Positions 27,159 through 36,954 of a stretch of DNA of 64,000 nucleotides are shown here, one piece after another; positions within the stretch are counted from its first letter, which is position 1; every line of letters begins with the position of its first letter. Where the stretch lies: assembly GCF_030678915.1 (NCBI RefSeq), contig NZ_JAUUTZ010000024.1, positions 1 to 64,000 on the forward strand, given 5' to 3'. This DNA is from Paracoccus wurundjeri (lineage in GTDB: Bacteria > Pseudomonadota > Alphaproteobacteria > Rhodobacterales > Rhodobacteraceae). A program made the position numbers and the translations under genes. The notes under the pieces are model-generated. The model did no database searches. It was given only the letters and a program-made list of their open reading frames with translations, and was not told the origin of the DNA.

Positions 27159-28961
27159 TCAAAGCGCTTCGGGCGCCGGTGTAAGCGGACCATCGGTGAA
27201 TTGCATCCGCGCAAGCCGTGCATACAATCCACCTTCGCGAACCAGATCTTCGTGGCAGCCTTGTGCGACAATGCGCCCCTGATCAAAGACCACGATCCGG
27301 TCAGCCTTTTTGACGGTCGCAAGGCGATGGGCGATGACCAAGGTCGTGCGTCCTTCCGACAGGCGTGTGACGGCGGCCTGAACAAGAGCTTCGGACTCGG
27401 CATCCAGCGCGCTTGTCGCCTCGTCCAGCAGCAGCACCGGAGCGTCGCGCAGAATGGCGCGGGCGATCGCGATACGCTGGCGCTGTCCGCCCGATAGCAT
27501 CACGCCGCGCTCGCCCAGTGGCGTGTCATAGCCTTGGGGCAGAGCCGCGATGAATTCATGGGCATGTGCTGCGCGGGCCGCTTGTTCTATCTGCGCATCA
27601 CTTGCCCCGGGATCGCCCAGCGCGATATTTTCGCGTGCCGATGCGGCAAAGATCGCCGGATCCTGGGGAACAAGCGCCATTGCCCTCCGGAAATCGTCGC
27701 GCCGCATCTCGCGCAGGTCGATACCGTCCAGCGTTACCCGGCCCGTCATCGGATCCCAGAACCGCTGAAGCAATTGGATAACGGTGGTTTTCCCCGCGCC
27801 TGAAGGGCCGACCAGTGCAACCGTCTCTCCGGGCTGAATGGTCAGGCAGACATCTTCAAGGGCCGATATATCGGGACGGGTCGGGTAGTGAAACACGACT
27901 TCTTCCAGCGTGATCCGGCCCTGAACCGGGCGGGGCAGGGCGACGGGATCGACCGGGTCGGCAAGGTTATCGCGGGCTGTCAGCAATTCCGCCAGACGCT
28001 CGGTCGCGCCTGCCGCCCGCTGCAACTCGCCCCAGATTTCAGACAGGGCGCCGGTCGAGCTGGCGACGAGAATCGCATAGATCACGAATTGCACCAACTG
28101 TCCGGCGGTCATCGCTCCTTCGCGGACATCCCGCGCTCCGATCCACAACACGCCGATCACTCCGGCAAAGATCAGGAAGATCACGATCGCGGTCATCAGG
28201 GCGCGGGTCCGGATCCGGATCAGGGCAACGTCATAGGATTGTTCGGTGACATCGGCAAAACGTGCGGCGGCCCGTGCCTCGTTCGTATAGGATTGCACTG
28301 TCTGCGCGGCCAGCAGGCTTTCCGACGCCGCACCGGAACTGGAGGCGATCCAGTCCTGATTGCTGCGTGACAATTGGCGCAGCCTTCGGCCAAGGGTGAC
28401 GATGGGCAGGATGATCACCGGCACGATCAGCAGCACCAGCCCGGTCAGCTTGGCGGATGTCAGTGCCAGCATCGCAAGCCCCCCCGCGAGGATCAGCATA
28501 TTGCGCAGGGCGATCGACAGGGACGAGCCGATTACGGACTGGATCAGTGTCGTATCGGTGGTGATGCGCGACAGGATCTCGCCGGTCATGATCCGCTCGA
28601 AGAAGCCGGGGCTAAGGGTGATGACGCGGCTGAACACTGCCTTGCGGATATCGGCGACGACACGTTCGCCCAGCCGGGTGACGAAATAGTAGCGGGCGGC
28701 GGTCCCCACCGCCAGAAGCGCCACGATGGCGAGGGCGGCGGCAAAATACTGGTCCAGCAGCCCTGCGCCTTCATCGAAGCCGTCGACGACCCGGCGCACG
28801 GCCACGGGCAGGATCAGGCTGATGCCCGCCGTCAGAACCAGTGCGATCAGTGCAAGAAACCCCTGTTGCCGATAGGGGCGGACAAAGGGCCACAACGCAC
28901 GCAGCGCGCCGACCTTTTTGCTGGTTGGCCGATCCTCGGTGATGCTGTTGCCGCGCGCCAT
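27159..28961 (-). CDS. ABC exporter, fused membrane and ATPase domains (MsbA/LapB-like)
   Basis: Half-transporter of 600 residues that should work as a homodimer in the inner membrane. The six-helix type I exporter domain covers about residues 25-310. The ATPase domain follows with Walker A GPSGAGKTT, Q-loop ALVPQDP, signature LSGGQRQRIAIARAI, Walker B VLLLDEATSALD and H-loop VIAHRLATV. Substrate is unknown; such proteins export lipids, drugs or lipopolysaccharide. It is a single gene, not in an obvious operon. Confidence 0.9.
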   Translation of the reverse strand: MARGNSITEDRPTSKKVGALRALWPFVRPYRQQGFLALIALVLTAGISLILPVAVRRVVDGFDEGAGLLDQYFAAALAIVALLAVGTAARYYFVTRLGERVVADIRKAVFSRVITLSPGFFERIMTGEILSRITTDTTLIQSVIGSSLSIALRNMLILAGGLAMLALTSAKLTGLVLLIVPVIILPIVTLGRRLRQLSRSNQDWIASSSGAASESLLAAQTVQSYTNEARAAARFADVTEQSYDVALIRIRTRALMTAIVIFLIFAGVIGVLWIGARDVREGAMTAGQLVQFVIYAILVASSTGALSEIWGELQRAAGATERLAELLTARDNLADPVDPVALPRPVQGRITLEEVVFHYPTRPDISALEDVCLTIQPGETVALVGPSGAGKTTVIQLLQRFWDPMTGRVTLDGIDLREMRRDDFRRAMALVPQDPAIFAASARENIALGDPGASDAQIEQAARAAHAHEFIAALPQGYDTPLGERGVMLSGGQRQRIAIARAILRDAPVLLLDEATSALDAESEALVQAAVTRLSEGRTTLVIAHRLATVKKADRIVVFDQGRIVAQGCHEDLVREGGLYARLARMQFTDGPLTPAPEAL

Positions 28962-29031
28962 GTCTGCCTGTCTTTAAAATTGATCCGACAGCCGGTTTAG
29001 GCGTAGCGGCGCGCGAGGTCCAGCGGAAGGG

Positions 29032-29664
29032 CTAAAGGACAAGACTTCCGTCTGCCAATGCGGCTTCAAGCAGGTCCACCGCGGCGGCGAGTTTTTCGTC
29101 GATCACGTGCAGATATTGCGTCCAGCTTGACAGATCGCGCAGTGCCTCATCGCCATCCGAGATGCCGCGCAGACCGATCAGCGGAATCCCGAAATGCTGG
29201 GCGCTGCGCAGAATGGCGAATGTTTCCATATCCACCATATCCTCGGCAATGTCCTGATATGCCGCGCCGCTGACGACGCTTGCCCCAGTCGCCAATGTAG
29301 CGGCAGGCAGTCCGGGGATGTGATAGGGCAGGTCCACAAGGGCAGGCAGGTCGAGAAGCGGGGTCCGCCCGCGCTCGAACCCAAGGGCGGAGGCGTCCAT
29401 ATCGCGATAGGCCACGGCACTGACCTGATAGATCTCGGCCTGTGCCAGCCGGTTCGATCCCGCGGAGCCCAGCGAGATGATCAGCCGTGGTTTCTGCGCC
29501 ATTCCCGCCAGAGCCGCCGTCAGTTGCACGGCGGATTCGACCGGCCCGATACCGGTCATCAGCGGCGTGATCCGCTTGCGCAGATGCGGGCCATATTCCG
29601 GCTGGGCTGCCATGACGAACAATACGGGCTGACCGGCGATCTGGTCGGGATGAAACTCTGGCAT
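29032..29664 (-). CDS. 5'-methylthioadenosine/S-adenosylhomocysteine nucleosidase family protein
   Basis: Member of the purine nucleoside phosphorylase/MTA-SAH nucleosidase superfamily, 210 residues from the chosen start. It shows ISLGSAGSNRLAQAEIYQVS, the catalytic-region motif VDMETFAI (in place of the usual VEMEGAA) and GLRGISDGDE. The frame is open 26 codons further up, but the ATG at 29664 has AAGGAGAACCAG just before it. Likely role: cleavage of toxic by-products of S-adenosylmethionine reactions. The altered VEMEG box leaves some doubt on substrate. Confidence 0.8.
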   Translation of the reverse strand: MPEFHPDQIAGQPVLFVMAAQPEYGPHLRKRITPLMTGIGPVESAVQLTAALAGMAQKPRLIISLGSAGSNRLAQAEIYQVSAVAYRDMDASALGFERGRTPLLDLPALVDLPYHIPGLPAATLATGASVVSGAAYQDIAEDMVDMETFAILRSAQHFGIPLIGLRGISDGDEALRDLSSWTQYLHVIDEKLAAAVDLLEAALADGSLVL

Positions 29665-29763
29665 CTGGTTCTCCTTCGAGTGCCGGACGTTGCATGCGTC
29701 CTGCATGGGGTCAAGCGCCGCATGGCTCTTGCGGGCAGGCATGGGTCGTGGCAGTTGGACGAA

Positions 29764-30876
29764 ATGGGTATTGTGTCAGAGATTTATCGGCGGCATGCGA
29801 CGGAAGGGCGGATCAAACCCGATCCCGCCCAGGAAGCGGTATTGCCGGAGCTTGACCGCGTGGTTGCAGGTCTGCACGAAACGGATAAGGCACAGCAGCG
29901 CCGGAAAACCGGCTGGCGGGCCCTGTTCGGCAGCGCGGCGCCCGAGTCGGTTCCGGCGCAAAGGGGGCTTTATCTTTGGGGCGGAGTCGGGCGCGGCAAG
30001 TCCATGCTGATGGATCTGATCGTGGAGGCTACGCCCGGAAAAGCGGTCCGCCGGGTGCATTTCCATGAATTCATGCAGGAAATCCAGTCCGGCCTGAACG
30101 AGGCCCGAAAGCGCGGGGATCAGGACACGGTGCGCCCGGTGGCCGAAGATGTTGCATCGAAGGTCAGGCTGCTTTGTTTCGACGAGATGCAGATCACCGA
30201 TATCGCCGATGCGATGATTGTCGGGCGGCTGTTCCAGATCCTGTTCGATCTGGGCGTCGGTATCGTGACCACCTCGAACCGGGTGCCTGAAGATCTGTAC
30301 AAGCACGGATTGAATCGCCAGCTTTTCCTGCCCTTCATCGACCTGATCCGCGAACGGATGGAGGTAGTCTGCCTGGACAGCGAAACCGATTACCGCCAGA
30401 ACCGCATCGGTGACCGGTTGGTCTGGTTCGTGCCCGCGAATGATCAGACCCATGCTGCGCTGGATATGGTGTGGGATAATCTGACCGGAAGCGCGACGCC
30501 CGAAGCCTGCGAGATCCAGATGAAGAACCGAAGCTTCCAGCTTTCGGCCTGTGCAGGCAGGGTCGCGCGCTCGGGCTTCTGGGAACTTTGCGGCCAACCG
30601 TTGGGTGCGGCGGATTATCTGGAACTGGCGCGCCGGGTCGATGTGCTGATCATCGACGGCATTCCCCGGCTTGGAATCTCGAATTACAACGAAGCCAAAC
30701 GTTTCGTGATCCTTGTGGATGCATTATATGAAGCGAAGGTCAGGCTGATCGCCAGCGCCGCGGACGAGCCCGAACAGCTATATAACGAAGGCGAGGGCAG
30801 TTTCGAATTCGAGCGTACGGCCAGCAGGCTACGCGAGATGCAGGATGCCGATTGGGGCCGGCGCGAAGGGGCGTGA
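29764..30876 (+). CDS. zapE: Cell division protein ZapE (AFG1-like ATPase)
   Basis: AFG1/LACE1-like P-loop ATPase of 370 residues from the chosen start. Motifs: LYLWGGVGRGKSMLMDL (Walker A), RVHFHEFMQ, LLCFDEMQITDIADAMI (Walker B) and TTSNRVPEDLYKHGLNRQLF. The family is linked to divisome stability in E. coli; in alphaproteobacteria the role is less tested. The open frame extends far upstream across the nucleosidase gene, but the family N-terminus SEIYRRHATEGRIKPDPAQ begins right after the ATG at 29764. The ribosome site is weak, and a GTG at 29773 is an alternative. Confidence 0.88.
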   Translation: MGIVSEIYRRHATEGRIKPDPAQEAVLPELDRVVAGLHETDKAQQRRKTGWRALFGSAAPESVPAQRGLYLWGGVGRGKSMLMDLIVEATPGKAVRRVHFHEFMQEIQSGLNEARKRGDQDTVRPVAEDVASKVRLLCFDEMQITDIADAMIVGRLFQILFDLGVGIVTTSNRVPEDLYKHGLNRQLFLPFIDLIRERMEVVCLDSETDYRQNRIGDRLVWFVPANDQTHAALDMVWDNLTGSATPEACEIQMKNRSFQLSACAGRVARSGFWELCGQPLGAADYLELARRVDVLIIDGIPRLGISNYNEAKRFVILVDALYEAKVRLIASAADEPEQLYNEGEGSFEFERTASRLREMQDADWGRREGA

Positions 30877-30911
30877 CGAAACGCTTTTCTTTTGCGGCAA
30901 AACCTTTTATA

Positions 30912-30933
30912 GGCATGCATCCGCTTGGCATGC
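30912..30933 (+). promoter_or_regulatory. Hairpin in the long rpsO leader
   Basis: The 140-nt gap before rpsO holds two GGCATGC boxes (30912-30918 and 30927-30933) whose GCATGC cores can pair with each other. Ribosomal protein S15 commonly represses its own mRNA through a structured leader, so this is a candidate part of such a site. Structure is inferred by eye. Confidence 0.3.
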
Positions 30934-31016
30934 GCCACAGCGGCGATACTCCATGGGCCAATGCTGGACGACATCCCGGCTTGTGCCATAACTCTCTGAT
31001 ATGAAAGGAGACCCCG

Positions 31017-31286
31017 GTGTCGATTACTGTTGAGGAAAAGGCCAAGGTCATCAAGGATTATGCCACCAAGGAAGGCGATACAGGTTCGCCCGAAGTGCAG
31101 GTGGCGATTCTCACGTCGCGTATCTCGACGCTGACCGAGCATTTCAAGACGCATAAGAAAGACAACCACTCGCGTCGTGGTCTGCTGAAGCTGGTCGCGC
31201 AGCGCCGCAAGCTGCTGGACTATCTGAAGCGCAAGGACGAAGCGCGCTATACCGCACTGATCAAGAATCTGGGGCTGCGCCGCTGA
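31017..31286 (+). CDS. rpsO: 30S ribosomal protein S15
   Basis: Ribosomal protein S15 of 89 residues, full family length, a primary 16S rRNA binder. Sequence from [20 protein letters not shown] through [20 protein letters not shown] to [20 protein letters not shown] is standard. It starts at GTG with AAAGGAGACCCC before it. It is followed by a hairpin and then pnp, the conserved rpsO-pnp order. Confidence 0.97.
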   Translation: MSITVEEKAKVIKDYATKEGDTGSPEVQVAILTSRISTLTEHFKTHKKDNHSRRGLLKLVAQRRKLLDYLKRKDEARYTALIKNLGLRR

Positions 31287-31296
31287 TCCAACTGGA

Positions 31297-31322
31297 ACGC
31301 GCCCGCCGGTCGGGCGCGTTTT
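31297..31322 (+). terminator. Hairpin between rpsO and pnp
   Basis: A 9-bp stem ACGCGCCCG/CGGGCGCGT (31297-31305 with 31311-31319) and a short T run follow the rpsO stop. It is probably an attenuating terminator, leaving pnp partly cotranscribed as in other bacteria. Confidence 0.75.
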
Positions 31323-31398
31323 CATATGGTGCCGGGCAATGGGGTCTGGCGCCCGCATGATGAAGGCGCGGCAGGGGCCGTGCCGGTAAGGAAAACAG

Positions 31399-33543
31399 AT
31401 GTTTGATGAAGTGAAAAAATCGATCCAGTGGGGGCAGGAAACCCTGACGCTGGAAACGGGCAAGGTTGCCCGTCAGGCCGACGGTACGGTCATCGCCACT
31501 CTGGGCGAGACGAGCGTCATGGCCAATGTCACCTTTGCGAAGGAACCGAAGCCCGGCCAGGACTTCTTCCCGCTGACGGTGCATTACCAGGAAAAATATT
31601 ACGCCGCCGGCAAGGTGCCGGGCGGCTTTTTCAAGCGCGAGGCCCGTCCGACCGAGAAAGAGACGCTGACCGCTCGCCTGATCGACCGGCCTTGCCGTCC
31701 GCTGTTCGCGCCGGGCTTCAAGAACGAAGTGCTGGTAATGTGCACCGTGCTGTCGCATGATCTGGTCAATGATCCCGATATCGTCGCGATGATCGCGGCA
31801 TCGGCTGCGTTGACGATTTCCGGCGTTCCCTTCATGGGACCGATCGGTGCGGCTCGGGTCGGATTCGTGGATGGCGAATATGTCCTGAATCCCGAAGTCT
31901 CGGATATGGACAAGCTGCGCAACAATCCCGAGCAGCGTCTTGATCTGGTCGTCGCGGGCACCAAGGACGCCGTGATGATGGTCGAGTCCGAAGCCTATGA
32001 GCTGACCGAGGAAGAGATGCTGGGTGCGGTCAAATTCGGCCATGAGGCGCTTCAGCCGGCGATCGACCTGATCATCCAGCTTGCCGAAGCCGCCGCCAAG
32101 GAGCCTTTCGACTTCCAAAGCCCGGACTATTCGGTGCTTTACGCGCGTGTGAAGGAACTGGGTGAGGCCGATATGCGCGCCGCCTATGCCATCCGCGACA
32201 AGGCTGAACGTCAGGATGCCGTGGCTGCGGCGAAGACGAAAGTCAAGGAAGCGCTGAGCGAGGAAGAACTGGAAGATCCGAATCTCGGTTCTGCTTTGAA
32301 GAAACTGGAATCGGGCATCCTGCGCGGCGATATCATCAATGGCGGTGCCCGGATCGACGGGCGCGACACGAAAACCGTCCGCCCGATCGTCAGCGAAGTC
32401 GGCCTGCTGCCGCGCACCCATGGCTCGGCGTTGTTCACCCGCGGGGAAACGCAGGCTCTGGTCGTGACCACGCTGGGTACCGGCGACGATGAGCAGATCA
32501 TCGATGCGCTGCACGGCAATTTCCGCAGCAACTTCCTGCTGCATTACAACTTCCCTCCCTATTCGGTCGGTGAAGTTGGCCGCGTCGGTTCCCCCGGTCG
32601 TCGCGAGATCGGGCATGGCAAGCTGGCATGGCGTGCGCTTCAGGCGGTGCTGCCCGCAGCTACCGATTTCCCCTATACGATCCGCGTCGTTTCCGAGATC
32701 ACGGAATCGAACGGTTCGTCGTCGATGGCCTCCGTCTGTGGCGGTTCGCTGTCGATGATGGATGCCGGCGTTCCGCTGAAATCGCCGGTTGCCGGTGTTG
32801 CCATGGGCCTGATCCTGGAAGATGACGGCAAATGGGCGGTTCTGACCGATATCCTTGGCGACGAGGATCACCTGGGCGACATGGATTTCAAGGTTGCCGG
32901 AACCGAAGCCGGGATCACCTCGCTGCAGATGGATATCAAGGTCGCGGGTATCACGCCCGAGATCATGGAGCAGGCTCTGGCGCAGGCCAAGGACGGCCGG
33001 ATGCATATTCTGGCCGAGATGGGCAAGGCCCTGACCGAAGGCCGCAACGAGTTCAGTGCTCATGCTCCGCGTATCGAGACGATGACCATCCCGACCGACA
33101 AGATCCGCGAAGTGATCGGGTCGGGCGGCAAGGTGATCCGCGAGATCGTCGAAACCTCGGGTGCGAAGGTCGATATCAGCGATGACGGAGTGATCAAGAT
33201 CGCTTCGGCAAATGCTGAATCGATCCAGAAGGCCTATGACATGATCCACTCGATCGTGGCCGAGCCTGAAGAGGGCCAGATCTACACCGGCAAGGTGGTG
33301 AAACTGGTCGATTTCGGCGCCTTCGTGAACTTCTTCGGCAAACGCGACGGGCTGGTCCATGTCAGCCAGATCGCCAATCGCCGTCTGGGTCATCCTTCGG
33401 AAGTGCTGAAGGAAGGTCAGGAAGTGAAAGTCAAGCTTCTGGGTTTTGACGACCGTGGCAAGGTACGCCTTGGCATGAAGATGGTCGATCAGGAAACCGG
33501 TGAGGAAATCACCGAAAAGAAAGAAGAGGCAGCCGAGGAGTAA
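31399..33543 (+). CDS. pnp: Polyribonucleotide nucleotidyltransferase (PNPase)
   Basis: Phosphorolytic 3'-5' exoribonuclease of the RNA degradosome, 714 residues. It has two RNase PH domains (N-terminal [20 protein letters not shown]; second with [20 protein letters not shown] and [14 protein letters not shown]), separated by the helical domain. The KH domain follows ([17 protein letters not shown]), then the S1 domain ([20 protein letters not shown]) and a short acidic Lys/Glu tail. Length and order of domains match the family. It is 112 nt after rpsO and ended by a terminator. Confidence 0.97.
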   Translation: MFDEVKKSIQWGQETLTLETGKVARQADGTVIATLGETSVMANVTFAKEPKPGQDFFPLTVHYQEKYYAAGKVPGGFFKREARPTEKETLTARLIDRPCRPLFAPGFKNEVLVMCTVLSHDLVNDPDIVAMIAASAALTISGVPFMGPIGAARVGFVDGEYVLNPEVSDMDKLRNNPEQRLDLVVAGTKDAVMMVESEAYELTEEEMLGAVKFGHEALQPAIDLIIQLAEAAAKEPFDFQSPDYSVLYARVKELGEADMRAAYAIRDKAERQDAVAAAKTKVKEALSEEELEDPNLGSALKKLESGILRGDIINGGARIDGRDTKTVRPIVSEVGLLPRTHGSALFTRGETQALVVTTLGTGDDEQIIDALHGNFRSNFLLHYNFPPYSVGEVGRVGSPGRREIGHGKLAWRALQAVLPAATDFPYTIRVVSEITESNGSSSMASVCGGSLSMMDAGVPLKSPVAGVAMGLILEDDGKWAVLTDILGDEDHLGDMDFKVAGTEAGITSLQMDIKVAGITPEIMEQALAQAKDGRMHILAEMGKALTEGRNEFSAHAPRIETMTIPTDKIREVIGSGGKVIREIVETSGAKVDISDDGVIKIASANAESIQKAYDMIHSIVAEPEEGQIYTGKVVKLVDFGAFVNFFGKRDGLVHVSQIANRRLGHPSEVLKEGQEVKVKLLGFDDRGKVRLGMKMVDQETGEEITEKKEEAAEE

Positions 33544-33568
33544 GTATCTTACCCTTGGTTGTTGAAGG

Positions 33569-33595
33569 AAGGGCGTCAGGATTGGCGCCCTTTTT
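33569..33595 (+). terminator. Terminator after pnp
   Basis: AAGGGCG (33569-33575) pairs with CGCCCTT (33586-33592) over a 10-nt loop and is followed by a T run. It closes the pnp transcript against the convergent glycosyltransferase gene. Confidence 0.75.
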
Positions 33596-34512
33596 CATTC
33601 CGGCCTGAGATCGGGAAAATCGGCCGAGAATTGCTGCAGCTGGCGGCGATAATGGAAGGTCGCCTTTCCTTTGCTGGACCAGATATCCTTTCGCGGATTT
33701 CTCCAGGGCTTTTGCGGTCCATGATAATGAATGATGCGCGGCTCATCCGGCAGCAGTTCGTATTCGGGCAGATCCAGTTTACGGAAAATCTCTCTGTGAC
33801 GTTTGCTGCGGCCCCAGGATAAATTCCACATGATATCCAGAAAACGAACATTTTCCTTGAACAGAACGTTCAGGTGATCCTGATCTCCATGCGACATGTC
33901 CGAGGCGGTGCAAACGTCCTCTACATTCTGCATAAGCTCTGGTTCGCTGCGGATCTGATCGCAGTTGAAAAGCATGATACCCGCATTGAAATAATCCGTC
34001 GGCGGCGTCGGGTGCAGAAGAGTGGTAACTTCGGATATCCGCGCCCTGCCATCGTGACACGCCGTTTTCGGGTTCGCGAGCCAGTGAAGCAGGGTGTAAT
34101 CCCTGATGACCCCCGCATAGGCCGAACCAAGATCGATCTCGAATAGTGGCGTGACATCGTTCACCACCAATGTGTCACCATCGATATACAGCGCGTAACC
34201 GTCGATATATGCGGGAATGAACAATCGCCCCATTGTCGCGGCCGAGATGTAATCTTTGGGGCCATGCGCGCCTTTGAGATGCTCGGCTTCCAGGTTTTTC
34301 GTCAGCAACGTCACATCGGGATTGATCGCCGCCACGCGTGAGATGCTCTGCCAGTGCTCGTCATCGAGGTTGTCGCCCCATATATGCAATTCAGCCTTGC
34401 CGGATATGGTTTTGAGCAAGCTCCAGACCGAGACGAGCGTGGGTTTCAGAAACCCCGCGTCGGTCACGTAGACGATTTTCGGAGAAGTCATCGGTGTCAT
34501 GCGCTTTAACAT
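33595..34512 (-). CDS. Glycosyltransferase family 8 protein
   Basis: Retaining sugar transferase of the GT8 type, 305 residues as the longest frame. It opens with KIVYVTDAGFLKPTLVSVWS, carries the metal/nucleotide-sugar DxD motif in YALYIDGDTLVVND, the acceptor-side segment DYFNAGIMLFNCDQIR, and the C-terminal IIHYHGPQKPW signature of GT8. Internal starts at 34500 and 34491 are also possible. Role likely in cell-surface polysaccharide or lipopolysaccharide; the exact sugar is unknown. It is divergent from a pair of other transferase-like genes. Confidence 0.85.
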   Translation of the reverse strand: MLKRMTPMTSPKIVYVTDAGFLKPTLVSVWSLLKTISGKAELHIWGDNLDDEHWQSISRVAAINPDVTLLTKNLEAEHLKGAHGPKDYISAATMGRLFIPAYIDGYALYIDGDTLVVNDVTPLFEIDLGSAYAGVIRDYTLLHWLANPKTACHDGRARISEVTTLLHPTPPTDYFNAGIMLFNCDQIRSEPELMQNVEDVCTASDMSHGDQDHLNVLFKENVRFLDIMWNLSWGRSKRHREIFRKLDLPEYELLPDEPRIIHYHGPQKPWRNPRKDIWSSKGKATFHYRRQLQQFSADFPDLRPE

Positions 34513-34620
34513 TCCTGCTACTGGTTACATGGGTTAACGATGGTTTGCGGGGATGGGTTCCGTAATGACTTGGGAAGAGCTAGGGTGACGAGGCCGTCAG
34601 AACACCGTCCGGGAGGCGCA

Positions 34621-35400
34621 ATGGAGAACATACCCAGCATCCTCACCATGAAATGGGGCACTCTTTACAGTTCCGAGGATGTGAACCGGCTTTACCGTCA
34701 GGTCAGTCGTAACCTCGCGCGTCCGCACCGCTTTATCTGTTTTACCGACGATGCCGAAGGGCTGGATCCGGGGATCGAGGCGCAGGCTTTGCCCGAACTC
34801 GGTCTGCCCGAGGGACATGCGGATACCCGCTGGCGGAAACTGGCATTGTTTCGCCCCGATCTGGGCGGGCTGAGCGGAACCGCGCTGTTTCTGGATATCG
34901 ATCTGGTGGTGGTGGATGATCTGTCGCCCTTTTTCGATCATCCGGGCGATTTCCTGATTATCCGCGATGATGACCTGTTCCGGACCAAACCGCTGCGCAA
35001 GCTGAATCCTGACCGTGACCGTTTTCTGCACAGCGTCGGAAATTCCAGCGTCTTCCGCTTCGAGATCGGCCAGCATGGTTATATTCTGGATGCTTATCTT
35101 GCAGACCCGGCCGCGGCGACCGCGAATTACGAGATCAGTCAGCAATTTCAATCAGCTCAACTGGCCGCGCAAGGGCATCTGAACTACTGGCCGCGTGGCT
35201 GGTGCGTCAGCTTCAAAAATGATTGCGTGCCACGTAACCTCCTTAGCTATCTGAAGGATCCCGCCTTGCCCGAGGGCGCAAAGATCGTCCTTTTCGCCGG
35301 AGAGCCGAAAATGGCGGATGTGTTTGCCGGAACTGGAAACCGCTGGTATCGCCGGATCGGCAATATAGATTGGCTGCGAAAAGCGTGGCAGGGGTTATGA
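34621..35400 (+). CDS. Putative glycosyltransferase
   Basis: A 259-residue protein from the chosen start (ATG at 34621 after GGGAGGCGCA; the open frame starts at 34540). An N-terminal strand (SILTMKWGTLYSSEDVNRLY), RFICFTDDAEGLD and the DxD-like motif TALFLDIDLVVVDDL point to a GT-A fold sugar transferase. A C-terminal WPRGWCVSFKNDC block may hold acceptor-site residues. It overlaps the next gene by ATGA, so the two are coupled. Substrate unknown. Confidence 0.72.
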   Translation: MENIPSILTMKWGTLYSSEDVNRLYRQVSRNLARPHRFICFTDDAEGLDPGIEAQALPELGLPEGHADTRWRKLALFRPDLGGLSGTALFLDIDLVVVDDLSPFFDHPGDFLIIRDDDLFRTKPLRKLNPDRDRFLHSVGNSSVFRFEIGQHGYILDAYLADPAAATANYEISQQFQSAQLAAQGHLNYWPRGWCVSFKNDCVPRNLLSYLKDPALPEGAKIVLFAGEPKMADVFAGTGNRWYRRIGNIDWLRKAWQGL

Positions 35401-36224
35401 TCAGCGATTGGATCCGAAGTTTCAAACACGGGCAGCGGCAAAAGCGCGCAATCTCCGAGATCGCTTCGCGTTCCACCGCGCCGGGCATTGCGCATGGTCT
35501 GCCCGCGCCGCTGATCGTGTCGCTTACCAGCTATCCGGCACGTTACGGCACGCTGTCATTGACCCTTGCGGCGCTGCTGCGGCAATCAGTCCAGCCTGAC
35601 AAGGTCATTCTCTGGCTGGACGAGGGGGACGAGGCCAGCCTGCCCGCAGAGGTCGTGGCCTTGAAATCCGAAGGTCTTGAAGTGGCGATCTGTCCCGACT
35701 GGCGTTCCTACAAGAAGATCATACCGACACTAAGCGCATGGCCCGAGGCGTTCATCGTGACCGCCGATGATGATGTCTATTACCCGCACGACTGGCTGGA
35801 AGCTTTGGTGGCCGCTGTCTCTGATACCACAGGGATCGCCTGCCACCGTGCCCATCGAATCAATCTTGGCGCCGACGGGTTGCCACTGCCATATGAGGAA
35901 TGGGTGCATAATATCCCCCAACCCGACCGCTCGTCGCTGGTTTTTCTGACCGGGGTGATGGGGGTCATCTATGCGCCGGGGGTCTTTCATCCGGATATCC
36001 TGCGGGACGATCTGTTCACGGAACTAAGCCCCGGCAGTGATGATGTCTGGTTGTACTGGATGCACCGGCTTGCCGGAACAGAGGCGCAGAAGATCGGAAG
36101 CCGTGCCCGGATTCTTGAATGGGGGGGCAGTCAGATCCAAAGCCTGCGGGCGGAAAACGTGACCGGGCTTGGCAACGACCGCGCGATAAAGGCAATGCTG
36201 GGCAGATATGGCTGGCCCGGCTAG
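35397..36224 (+). CDS. Putative glycosyltransferase (GT-A fold, family 2-like)
   Basis: A 275-residue protein beginning at the ATG that overlaps the upstream stop. The core LIVSLTSYPARYGTLSLTLA, the DxD motif in FIVTADDDVYYPHDWLEAL and a Cys/His pair in IACHRAHR fit a GT-A sugar transferase. The C-terminal part with GSDDVWLYWMHRLAG looks like the acceptor/metal site. It is the second gene of a two-gene rightward unit. The product sugar linkage is unknown. Confidence 0.72.
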   Translation: MISDWIRSFKHGQRQKRAISEIASRSTAPGIAHGLPAPLIVSLTSYPARYGTLSLTLAALLRQSVQPDKVILWLDEGDEASLPAEVVALKSEGLEVAICPDWRSYKKIIPTLSAWPEAFIVTADDDVYYPHDWLEALVAAVSDTTGIACHRAHRINLGADGLPLPYEEWVHNIPQPDRSSLVFLTGVMGVIYAPGVFHPDILRDDLFTELSPGSDDVWLYWMHRLAGTEAQKIGSRARILEWGGSQIQSLRAENVTGLGNDRAIKAMLGRYGWPG

Positions 36225-36297
36225 GGCGAATTTACCGGCCCAATCGTCAGGCGCAGGCGTCACCCCGACAGAAGCTGCCGGGGCAACCGCTGGTCAT

Positions 36298-36954
36298 TTA
36301 TGCCGGATCCTTGGCAAAGCGCAGATAGGGCAGCTTGATGTCCAGCGCGCCATATTTCTCTTCTGCGGCCTTGTCGTCCAGCGACAGCGCCACGATCACA
36401 TCCTGTCCGGGCACCCAGTTCGCGGGCGTGGCCAGTGCCGCTCCGTCGGTTTTCTGCACCGCGTCCAGAGCGCGGACGATCTCGGCAAAATTGCGTCCGA
36501 CCGACATCGGATAGGTCATCGTCAGGCGCACCTTCTTGTCGGGGCCGATGATGAAGACGGTACGCACCGTGGCGGAATGCTGCGGCGTGCGTCCCTCGGT
36601 CGGCAGGTAGTAATCGGCAGGCAGCATGTCATAGGCCTTGGCCACCGTCAGACTGCTGTCGTCGATGATCGCGAAATTCGCGGGGCTGCCGGCGACCTGT
36701 TCGATATCGCGTTTCCATTTCTGGTGATCGTCCACGGAATCGACGGATACGCCGATAACCTTGGTGTTCCGCTTCTCGAACTCCGGAATGAGTTGCGCAA
36801 CGGCGCCGAACTCGGTCGTGCAGACGGGGGTGAAGTCGCGCGGATGGCTGAACACGATGCAATAGCTGTCGCCCAGCCAATCGTGGAAACGGATTTCTCC
36901 TTCGGTGGAACTTGCAGTGAAATCAGGCGCGGTATCGTTGATTCGCAGAGACAT
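36298..36954 (-). CDS. Peroxiredoxin of the 1-Cys (Prx6) type
   Basis: Thiol peroxidase of 218 residues that reduces hydrogen peroxide and organic peroxides. The peroxidatic Cys lies in the motif HPRDFTPVCTTE near residue 45. Arg near residue 125 (TVRTVFIIGPDKKVR) and the Prx6 C-terminal domain (ATPANWVPGQDVIV) are present, with no resolving CXXC pair. The ATG at 36954 has AAAGGATGGCCC in front, which is better than the start five codons upstream. Standalone gene. Confidence 0.9.
   Translation of the reverse strand: MSLRINDTAPDFTASSTEGEIRFHDWLGDSYCIVFSHPRDFTPVCTTEFGAVAQLIPEFEKRNTKVIGVSVDSVDDHQKWKRDIEQVAGSPANFAIIDDSSLTVAKAYDMLPADYYLPTEGRTPQHSATVRTVFIIGPDKKVRLTMTYPMSVGRNFAEIVRALDAVQKTDGAALATPANWVPGQDVIVALSLDDKAAEEKYGALDIKLPYLRFAKDPA

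Noticed and set aside
31261-33393. A 710-codon leftward frame opposite pnp
   Set aside because: It is antisense to an unmistakable PNPase and has low-information His/Asp/Arg-rich composition. GC-rich codon bias leaves such frames open.
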